Below are positions 8,310-17,200 of a stretch of DNA of 64,000 nucleotides, piece after piece. The position numbers and the translations under genes were made by a program. The stretch comes from Roseococcus microcysteis (GTDB lineage Bacteria; Pseudomonadota; Alphaproteobacteria; Acetobacterales; Acetobacteraceae): the NCBI RefSeq assembly GCF_014764365.1, contig NZ_CP061718.1:2620501-2684500 (forward strand). Reading direction: 5' to 3'. How positions within the stretch are numbered: position 1 is the first letter of the stretch; each line of letters starts with the position of its first letter. The notes under the pieces are model-generated. The model saw nothing but the letters and a program-made list of their open reading frames with translations, was not told the origin of the DNA and did not search any database.

Positions 8310-9304
8310 TACTTTTCGAAGATCGCGTTCAGCCCCGCCACATCCTTCGTCACCGTCAGCCCCAGCATCAACAGGATGCGCGCCTTCTGCGGGTTGAGGT
8401 TGTCAGCGTTCACGAAGCCCGGCTCGCGCATGCGGGTGGTGTAGAACATCCGCCCCGACCCCGCCCGCGTGCTGGCCGCCACCGCCACGCCGCCGGCCAT
8501 GACGCGGGTGAAGGCCTCGGCCATCTCGGGCGTCACGAAGGAAGGCGCGAAGCCGGCCGAGACCAGCCCCTCCGCCCCCGCCGCCACGAAGGCGTCCACC
8601 GCCGCGCCATCGGCGCCGCCATAGCAATAGACGATGTCCACCCGCGGCAGGCTTTCCCGCCCCGCCACGTCGAATTCGGTGGCCTTGCCCACCGGCCGCA
8701 GCGGGCGGCGATACCAGGCGATCTTGTCGGCGTCGGCATGGCCCAGGCAGCCGAAATCCGGGCTGCGGAAGGTCTGCAGCCGGCTGGTGCTGGTCTTGGT
8801 CACCTCGCGCGCCGCATGGATCTCGTCATTCAGCAGCACCAGCGCACCGAGGCCCCGCGCGCCTGGATCACCCGCCACGCGGCAGGCATTGGCGAGGTTC
8901 ATCCCCGCATCGGAGGAGAGGCCGGAGGAAGGCCGCTGCGCCCCCACCACCACCACCGGAATGTCCAGCTTCACGGTCAGCGAGAGGAAATACGCCGTCT
9001 CCTCGAGCGAGGCCGTGCCATGGGTCACCACGATGCCGTCCAGCTCCGGCATGTCCGCCACCGCCTGGTGGCAGGCCCGCACCAGCTCCAGCCATTGCAC
9101 CGGCCCGATGGCGGTGGAGGGCAGGGCGGAGAATTTCACCGGGCGCACATCCGCGACCTGCGCGATTTGTGGCCAATAATCGAGCAACTGCTGCGCATTC
9201 ATGATGCGCCCGTGCCGCCCGTAATCAATGATGTCGAAAGGATCTTCCCCGAGGGAAGAGATGGTGCCGCCCGTGCCGATCAGCGCAATCTTGGGTCGTG
9301 TCAT
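8306..9304 (-). CDS. L-asparaginase-like amidohydrolase
   Basis: This 332-residue protein has the asparaginase/glutaminase fold. GTGGTISS carries the first catalytic Thr (T14), HGTASLEETAYFL the second (T97), RPSSGLSSDAGMNLANA follows, and TKTSTSRLQTF holds the expected lysine. In asparaginases the second Thr is normally followed by Asp (HGTD); here it is Ala98, so one acid of the Thr-Lys-Asp triad is absent. Asparagine may not be the natural substrate. The start is the ATG at 9304, which overlaps the stop of the upstream PaaI-type thioesterase gene. Confidence 0.82.
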   Translation of the reverse strand: MTRPKIALIGTGGTISSLGEDPFDIIDYGRHGRIMNAQQLLDYWPQIAQVADVRPVKFSALPSTAIGPVQWLELVRACHQAVADMPELDGIVVTHGTASLEETAYFLSLTVKLDIPVVVVGAQRPSSGLSSDAGMNLANACRVAGDPGARGLGALVLLNDEIHAAREVTKTSTSRLQTFRSPDFGCLGHADADKIAWYRRPLRPVGKATEFDVAGRESLPRVDIVYCYGGADGAAVDAFVAAGAEGLVSAGFAPSFVTPEMAEAFTRVMAGGVAVAASTRAGSGRMFYTTRMREPGFVNADNLNPQKARILLMLGLTVTKDVAGLNAIFEKY

Positions 9305-9750
9305 TCGGTGCGTGCCTCTATGATGGAAGTGGTCAGACGGGACACGCAAGAAAGATGCCCGTCGCCGCGCCGCAGCTCGATGTTCCACACATGCACACTG
9401 CGTCCGATCCGGACGGGAGTACAGCGACCACGGACCACATCTCCTTTCGGAACAGGGCGAAGATGATTGGCGTTGACTTCAAGCCCGACGGCGATGAAAC
9501 CAGGCTCGCAGGCCATCAGGGAGGCCAGGCTGCCCAGTGTCTCCGCCAGCACCACCGAGACGCCGCCATGGATCATGCCGAAGGGCTGAACGTGTCGTTC
9601 ATCGACAGGTATTTCGCCCAGAATGTAATCAGGGCCGATTTCGGTCACACGAATGCCAAGATAGCCGTTTACGGTGCCTGTGGCTCGGGCAGTGATATGT
9701 TCGATAGTGGTTGGCTGACGCCAGATGCTCATTTTTTCGTCATCCTTCAT
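9301..9750 (-). CDS. PaaI-type hotdog thioesterase
   Basis: This 149-residue hotdog-fold protein has the motif FGMIHGGVSVVLAETLGSLAS, in which HGG and the following Glu are the signature of PaaI/YdiI/MenI acyl-CoA thioesterases acting on aromatic or medium-chain acyl-CoAs. A second start, Met7, is possible and would give a slightly shorter protein. It heads a two-gene operon with the asparaginase-like gene (ATGA overlap). Confidence 0.85.
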   Translation of the reverse strand: MKDDEKMSIWRQPTTIEHITARATGTVNGYLGIRVTEIGPDYILGEIPVDERHVQPFGMIHGGVSVVLAETLGSLASLMACEPGFIAVGLEVNANHLRPVPKGDVVRGRCTPVRIGRSVHVWNIELRRGDGHLSCVSRLTTSIIEARTE

Positions 9751-9780
9751 TTGCGAAGCCCCTGAAATATGCTCCGCGCC

Positions 9781-9795
9781 TTACGCATTGCGTAA
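9781..9795. promoter_or_regulatory. perfect palindrome TTACGCATTGCGTAA between divergent genes
   Basis: Seven-base arms TTACGCA/TGCGTAA flank a single T. It lies in the 87-base, relatively AT-rich gap between the divergently read thioesterase (9750) and glycosyltransferase (9838) genes. This is the expected place for an operator bound by a dimeric regulator such as a GntR- or TetR-type protein; the regulator is not identified. Confidence 0.45.
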
Positions 9796-9837
9796 ACGAT
9801 CTCTTTCCAAAATTGCAAAAATGGGGACAATCGAGCC

Positions 9838-11103
9838 GTGCATATCGTCCTCGACATCTCGCGCCTGCTGGGGCTCGCATGGCATGGACAGCCGAGCGGC
9901 GTGGACCGCGTCGAGATCGCACATGCGCGGCATTGGCGTGCCCTGCCCGAAAGCCGCGTCACCTTCGTCGCGCAGTCGCCCTGGGGATGGTTCGCGGCCC
10001 TGCCGGACGGTTTCGCGCGCTCGCTGCTGACCGAGGCCGACGCGGTGGTCGCGCCGGGCAAGGAGGGCGGGCTCGCGCGGTTCCGGGCCATGGCCGCGGC
10101 GGCGCTGTCGCGTCGGCTCTGGGGCGGCGGGCGCTGGGCGCTGGCGCAGCGCCTCGGCCAGAAGAAGGACAGCGTCTTCCTCGTCACCTCGCACCGGGCG
10201 GTTCACAAGGAGGGCGCGATCGCGGGCGTGGTGGCCGCCGGCGCGCGATTCGTGCCCATGCTGCATGACCTGATCCCGCTCGGCTTTCCCGAGTATTGCC
10301 GCCCGCACTCCACTGTTCAACATGCCCAGCGCCTGCGCGTGATCTCCGCCCTCGCGGCCGGGGTCATCACGCCCACCAGGCATGTCGCGCTGCAATTCCA
10401 TACCCGCCTGCGCGAGGCGGGGCTCGCCCAGCCGCCGGTGCAGGCGGTGGGCCTCGGGCTTGATTTGCCGAACGCCGCCCTCCCCATGCCCGAAACCCCG
10501 CGCGCCGCGCCCTATGTCGTGATGGTCGGCACCATCGAGCCGCGGAAGAACCACCTCCTCGCGCTGCAGATGTGGCGGCAATTTGCGCGGGAGGGGCAGC
10601 CGGGCACCCCCCGGCTTCGCATCATCGGCCGCCGCGGCTGGGACAATGAGGACGTGTTCCGCATGCTGGAGCGCGTGGATTTCGGCGGGCTGGTCGAGGA
10701 ATGCGGCCGCCTGCCGGACCCCGAGGTGGCACGGCTGGTCCGTGGCGCCGCGGCCCTGCTCTCGCCCAGCTTCGCCGAGGGCTATGGCATCCCCGTCGCC
10801 GAGGCGCTGGCCTGTGGCACGCCCGTCATCGCCTCCGACATTCCGCCGGCGCGGGAGGTGGGCGGCCATGTGCCGGAATTCTTCCACCCGCTCGACTTCC
10901 ACGGCTGGTCCGGGGCGGTGCGCGCCCTGGCCGAGCCGGGCAATGCCCGTCGCCAGGCGCAGTTGCAGCGCCTGACCCAGTGGCGCATGCCCAGCTGGAG
11001 CGACCATTTCCGCGAAACGGAGCGTTTCCTGGACCGCCTCTGCGGCCGCGAGCCGCGCCCCGAGGTGCAGGAACGGGCGCTCGCCACGCTTTTGCAGGAA
11101 TAA
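9838..11103 (+). CDS. GT4-family glycosyltransferase
   Basis: This 421-residue GT-B fold enzyme transfers a sugar from a nucleotide-sugar donor, probably at the cytoplasmic membrane face. The donor half has VMVGTIEPRKNHLLAL, the linker of family 4, and SPSFAEGYGIPVAEALACGTPVIASD, the E-x7-E donor-binding motif. The start is GTG at 9838; the upstream ATG at 9821 is out of frame. It is read in the same direction as the PKS cassette with a 190-base gap, so it may supply a surface glycan linked to that cassette. Confidence 0.85.
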   Translation: MHIVLDISRLLGLAWHGQPSGVDRVEIAHARHWRALPESRVTFVAQSPWGWFAALPDGFARSLLTEADAVVAPGKEGGLARFRAMAAAALSRRLWGGGRWALAQRLGQKKDSVFLVTSHRAVHKEGAIAGVVAAGARFVPMLHDLIPLGFPEYCRPHSTVQHAQRLRVISALAAGVITPTRHVALQFHTRLREAGLAQPPVQAVGLGLDLPNAALPMPETPRAAPYVVMVGTIEPRKNHLLALQMWRQFAREGQPGTPRLRIIGRRGWDNEDVFRMLERVDFGGLVEECGRLPDPEVARLVRGAAALLSPSFAEGYGIPVAEALACGTPVIASDIPPAREVGGHVPEFFHPLDFHGWSGAVRALAEPGNARRQAQLQRLTQWRMPSWSDHFRETERFLDRLCGREPRPEVQERALATLLQE

Positions 11104-11217
11104 CGATGCCGGCGCAGGGGGCCTCGCGGCCCGCAACTCCAAGCCCTGGCATAGTGCTTCACCCGCGCGCGACATATCTTTGGTTGATTTTCCGGGGTCG
11201 TTTCTTTCATCGCGATT

Positions 11218-11235
11218 TCATGTGTTGTAACATGA
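11218..11235. promoter_or_regulatory. inverted repeat TCATGT-N6-ACATGA in the PKS leader
   Basis: The 190-base gap before the PKS gene (11104-11293) holds no ORF. Its middle is AT-rich and contains this dyad, 59 bases before the PKS start. Position and symmetry fit an operator for a helix-turn-helix dimer. A TTGATT hexamer around 11184 could be a -35 box, but no convincing -10 partner is seen. Confidence 0.4.
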
Positions 11236-11293
11236 TATCTCGCGGCACCGCCGCCGATACCGGGCCCGACCGGCATCGGTTGCGTGCGGGGGC

Positions 11294-14200
11294 ATGAGAA
11301 TGACCGTACCTACCTTGGCCGGCGGCGGCCCGCCTATCGCCATCGTGGGCGCGGCCTGCCGCCTGCCCGGCGCGCCGGACCTCGGCGCTTTCGCGCGCCT
11401 GCTGGAGGCGGGGCTGGACGCCGTGACCGAGGTGCCCGCCGACCGCTTCACCCAGGCCCGCTTCCTGCACCCCCGCCCGGGTGAGGTCGGCCGCGCCCCG
11501 CATTTCCGTGCCGGCACCATCGGCGATGTCGCGGGCTTCGACGCGCCCGCCTTCGGCATCTCCCCGCGCGAGGCCGATGAGACGGACCCGCAGCAGCGCC
11601 TGCTGCTGGTGCTGACGCGCCGCGCCCTGGAAGATGCCGGCTGGCCCGAGGACCGCGTGTCCGGCCAGCCCATCGGCGTCTATGTCGGCGGCTCCACGAC
11701 GGATTACGGCAACCTCCACCAGGAGGACACCGGCGCGGGCGACCGCTACACCATGGCGGGCAGCGCGCTCTCCATCCTGGCCAACCGCATCGGCAATGTC
11801 TTCGACCTGCGCGGCCCGGCCATGACGGTGGACACGGCCTGTTCCTCCGCGCTCGTCGCCCTGCACGAGGCCTGCGAGGCGCTGCGCCACGGGCGCATCC
11901 CGGCCGCGGTGGTGGGCGGCGTGAACATGCTGCTCTCGCCCTTCCCCTTCGGCGGCTTCTGGCGCGCGGGCATGCTCAGCGCGCGCGGCCGCTGCCAGGC
12001 CTTCGGCGCGGGGGCGGATGGCTATGTGCGGGCCGAGGGCGGGGTGGTGCTGGTACTCAAGCCGCTGGCCGCCGCGCTCGCCGATGGCGATCTCGTGCGC
12101 GGCGTCATTCTCGCCAGCGGGGTGAACGGGGCGGGGCGCACCAATGGCATCTCCCTGCCCGATGCGGGGGCGCAGGCGGCCCTCATCGCCTCGGTGCTGC
12201 GGGCCGGGCGCGTGAAGCCGGCGGGGCTCGGCTATTTCGAGGCGCATGGCACCGGCACCCCGGCGGGCGACCCCATCGAGGCCGCGGCCATCGCCCAGGC
12301 CGTGCAGGGGCGGCGCACCGTGCTGCCCATCGGCTCGGTCAAGAGCAATATCGGCCACACCGAGGCGGCGGCGGGGCTGGTGGGCCTGCTGAAGGCGCTG
12401 GTGGTGCTGGAGACGGGGCGCATCCCCGCCACGCTGCATTGCGAGACGCCCAACCCCAACATCCCCTTCGACCGGCTGGGTCTGATTCCGGCCACGCGGC
12501 CCATGCCCTTCGCGGGCGGGGCGGTGGCGGTGAATTCCTTCGGCTTCGGCGGCACCAATGCCTGCGCCCTGCTGGGCGAAGCACCCCCGCCCCCTGTGGC
12601 ACGCGCCGATGCCGGGGAGGCGCCGCCGCTCATCCTCTCGGCGCAAAGCCACACCGCGCTGCGCCGGCTGGCGGGCGACTGGGCGGCACTGCTGGCCAAG
12701 GTCCCGCCCGACCGCGCCGCCGCCCTGGCACGCGGCCAAGCCCGGCACCGCGCCCTGCGCGCCCATCGCCTCGTGCTGCGCGGCCCGCGCCCGGCCCGCG
12801 CCCTTTCCGGCTTCGCGCGCGGCGAGGAGGTTCCGGGCCTCGCCACCGGCAAGGCCGGGCATGGGGTCGGTGTGGGCTTCCTCTTCACCGGCAATGGCGC
12901 GGCCTGGGCCCGCATGGGCGCGGCCGAGATGCGCGGCAGCGCCCCCTTCCGCGCCGCCGTGGAACGCGCCGATGCCGCGCTGGCGCCGCATCTCGGCTGG
13001 TCCGTCGCCGCCATGCTGGAGCGCGGCGTGACGAAGGCGGAACTCGCCCGCACCGCCATCGCCCAGCCGCTGCTGTTCACCATCCAGCACGCCATCGTCG
13101 CGGCGCTGGCGGCGGAGGGCATCACCCCCGCCTTCTGCATCGGCCATTCGGTGGGCGAGGTGGCGGCGGCCGAGGCGGCCGGCCTGCTCTCGCTGCGCCA
13201 GGCCGCGCGCCTCATCGCCGCGCGCAGCCGCCACCAGGAGGCACGGCGCGGCGTGGGCCGCATGGCCGTGCTGGGCGCCTCGCCCGAGGACGCGCTGCCC
13301 GTGCTGGCCGAATGTTCCGCCGGCGAGGACTGGCCCATCGAGATCGCGGCGGTGAACACGCCCGCCTCGCTGACCGTGGCGGGGCCGGAACCCGCCTTGG
13401 CGCGGCTGGCCGAAGCCGCCGCCGCGCGCCGCTGGGCCTGGCTGGCGCTCGACCTCGACTACGCCTTCCATTCGGCGGCCATGGACCCGGTGCGCGCCGG
13501 GCTGCTGCGGGATTTGCGCGGGCTGCGCGGGCGGGAGGGGGGCGTGCCCCTCATCTCCACCGTGACCGGCCAGGCGCTGGACCCCGCCGAATGCGACGCC
13601 GCCTATTGGTGGCGCAACCTGCGCGAGCCGGTGCGCTTCGCCGATGCCATGGCCACGGGGTTGGCCCGCAACCCCGCCCTGCTGGTCGAGATCGGGCCGC
13701 GGCCGTTGTTGCAGGGCTATCTCCGCACCCTGCTGCGCGCGGCGGGGCGCGAGGTGCCCGGCATGGCCACGCTGCGCCCGCACCGCGCCCGGCAGGCAAA
13801 CCCCTTCCCGGCCCTGGCCGACGCCGCCACGGCCCAGGGGGCCGATCCGCGCGCCAGCCGCGCCTTCCAGGGCCCCGCGGAATTCCGCGCCCTGCCCGCC
13901 CTGCCGCTGGAGCCCCAGCCGCACTGGCTGCCGCGCAGCGTCGAGACCCGCCCCCTGCTGCACACCCCGCCCGAGGGCGGGCTGCTCGGCTACCGCCATG
14001 GCGAGGCGGGGGAGGAATGGCGCAACACCCTCGACACCTCCGGCGCCCCCTGGCTCGCGGACCATGCGCTGGGGCATCAGCCCATCATGCCCGCCGCCGC
14101 CATGGTGGAGATGGCGCTGGAGGCGGGTTTCCTGCGCCACGCCGCCACCCCCTGGCTGGAGGTGACGGATTTCACCATCCTCCGCCCCCTGCCGCTGGTG

Positions 14201-17200
14201 CCCGACGCGCTGCGGGAGCTGCGCACGCGGCTCGACGAGGAAGGCAACTTCCGCCTGAAATCCCGCCGCCGCCTGGGCACCGAGGCCTGGGCGCTGCACG
14301 CCACCGCCCGCCTTTCCGCCCTGCCGCCCCCGCCCGAACCCGAAGGCCCCACCGAAGCTGTTGGCGAATGGCAGGACGGCGCGGCGCTGACCCAGGCGGC
14401 CGCGCGGCTCGGCCTCGACTACGGCCCGGCCTTCCGCCCCGTCACCCGCTTCGCCACCTGCCGCGAGACGGGCCAGGTGCGGCTGGAGCTGGACCTGCCC
14501 GCCACCGCCCCGCCGGACGACGCCTTCCACCTGCACCCGGTGCGGCTGGACGGCGCGCTGCAAGGGCTGCTCGGCCTGCTGGGCGGCGCGGAGGAGGGCC
14601 CGGCGCGCGACGGCTTCCTGCCCGTGCGCTTCGGCCGGGTGCTGGCGCGCCGCGAGGGGGGCGTGGCCGTGGCGGCGGAGATCGCCATCACCGCCCCCGG
14701 CGAACGGGGCGTGGCCGCCCGCATCACGCTCCGCGACGCGCTGGGCCGCGCCGTGGCCCGGCTGGAGGAAGCCACCTTCCAGCGCGTGCCGCTCGGCGAA
14801 CGCGCCGCGGCACCGCCCGTCTTCCACGGCGAATGGGTGCCCGCGGCGGTGCCGCTGGGCTGGCCCGAACCGGCCCCCGCGCTGGACCCCGCCGCGCTCG
14901 ACCCGCCGCCCGCCGGCGCCCCGCTGGAGGAGGCCGCGCTGCTGCTCTCCGCCCATGCGGCGGCGGCGGCGCAGGAGGCCGGGCTCGCCACCGCCGAGGG
15001 CCCGCTGGCCCTGGCGCTCCGCGCCCATCTGGGGCCGGCCGCGCAGGAACTGCCCGCCGCCCATGCCATCTGGCAGCAGGTGATGCTGGACGCGCCCGCC
15101 CTCGCCCAGGAACTCGCCACCCTGGCCGAGGCGGCCGAGGCCCTGCCCGCCGCGCTGCTGGGCCTGCCCATGCCGCCCGCGCGGCTCTCGCCCGATGCGG
15201 AGAGCCTGCGCCTGCTGGGTGCCGCCCTGGCCCATGGCGCGGCCCGGCTGCTGGAGGGCTGGCCCGCCGACCGGCCCTGCCGCGTGCTGCTGGCCGGCGC
15301 CACGGAAGGCCCGCTGCTGCCCGCGCTGCGCGCCGCCCTGCCGCCCGCCGCGCGCCTCATCGCCACCCACCTGCCCGGCCAGCGCCCGCCGCCCGTGCCG
15401 CCGGGGGTGGAACTGGCGGAATGGGACCCCGCCGGCCCCGACGCCCCGCCCGCCGAGGCGGAGCTGGTGCTGGCCCTCGCCCTCTCGCCCCGCCGCGCGG
15501 GCGGCCAGGCCCTGGCCGAGGGGCTGCGCCGCGCCGCCGCGCCCGGTGGCGCCCTGCTGCTGGCCGAACCCCTGCCCGCCCTGTTCTGGGACATGACCGA
15601 GGGGCTGGCCGCCGAATGGTGGACCACGCGCCGCCTGCTGGACGCGGCGGGCTGGAACGCCGCCCTGTTGGGTGGCGGCTGGGACCGGCCGCGCGTGCTG
15701 CCCCTGCCGCCCTTGCCTTGGCCCGCCGCGCTGGTGGCCGCCGCCATGCCGGAAAGCGGCCAATTGCTGCCCGCCGCCATGGGCCGGCATTTCGCCCTCT
15801 GGAACGGCCCGGCGAAGCAGGAATGGGCCCATGCCCTGGCCGAGGCGCTGGCCGCCGCCGGCGCCCGCGTCTCCCGCCTGCCCGACCACCCCGCCCCCGC
15901 CGCGCTGCGTGGCGCCACCCTGCTGGCCTGGCCCGAGCCCGGGCCGGAAGGGCTGGCCGCCGTCGCGCAGCTCGCCGCCACGGCCGAGGGCGCGGCGGAG
16001 GGGCTGCACCTCATCACCCGTGGCGCCACCACCCGCCCGGGTGCCGCGGGGCTGCTGGCGCTGGGCCGCGTCCTGGCCAATGAGATGACGGGGCTGCGCC
16101 CGCGCCGGCATGACCTGGATTTGGGGCTGGACCCCCAAGCCGCCGCAAGGCGCCTCGCCGCCACCCTGCTCACGCCCCCCGACGCGGAGGCCGAGCAGCT
16201 TCTGACCCCGGCCGGGCGCCTGGTGCCGCGCGTGGCCGCCGGGGTGCCCGCCCCGCCGCCGCCGCCCGGCCCGCTTCGCCTTGGGGTCGGCGTGCCGGGG
16301 CAGCTCGGCACGCTGGGCTGGCAACCGGCGCCGGATGTGACCGCCCACACCCTCGGCCCCGGCGAGGTGCGGCTTTCCGTGCAGGCGGTGGGCCTCAATT
16401 TCCGCGACGTGATGTGGGCGCAGGGGCTGCTGCCTGAGGACATCCTCCGCGCCGGTTTCGCCGGGCCGGGCCTGGGCATGGAACTGGCCGGCGTGGTCGA
16501 GGCTGTGGGGCCCGGCTGCGCCCTGGCGCCCGGCCAGGCCGTGCTGGGCGTGGCGCCCCGCGCGCTCGCCACCCGCGCCGTGACGCGGGAGGAGGCGCTG
16601 GTCCCCCGCCCCGGCTGGCTCTCGCCCGAGGAGGCGGCGGGGCTTCCCGTGGCCTTCCTCACCGCCGTGCATGCGCTGGAGGAACTCGGCCGCATCGGCC
16701 CCGGCGACCGCGTGCTGATCCATGGCGGGGCGGGCGCGGTGGGGTTGGCCGCGTTGCAGGTGGCACTCGCCGCCGGCGCCCGCGTGGCCGCCACCGCCGG
16801 CACCGAGGCCCGGCGCGCCCTGCTGCGCGCCGCCGGGGCGGAGGTGGCGCTGGACAGCCGCTCCGCCAGCTTCGCCGAGGAACTCCGCGCCCATTGGCCC
16901 GCGCCGCCCGGCGAGGGCTGCGTGGATCTCTGCCTGAACTCCCTCTCCGGCGAGGCGATGGAGCGCAGCCTCTCCCTCATGGCGCCCTTCGGCCGCTTCC
17001 TCGAACTGGGCAAGCGCGACTATGCGGAGGCGCGGCGCGCGCCCCTGCGGCCGCTGCGCCGCAATGTCAGCTATTTCGCGGTGGATGTGGACGAGCTGGC
17101 CCGCGCCCGCCCCGCTTTGGCCCGCCGCCACCTGGAAAGCCTCATGCGCCGGCTGGAGGAGGGGGTCTTCCGCCCCCTGCCCGTGCGTGTCCACGCCGCC

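Noticed and set aside
12439-16083. 1214-residue alternative frame within the PKS
   Set aside because: It is composed almost entirely of Arg, Ala, Gly and Pro, which is typical of an out-of-frame reading of GC-rich DNA.
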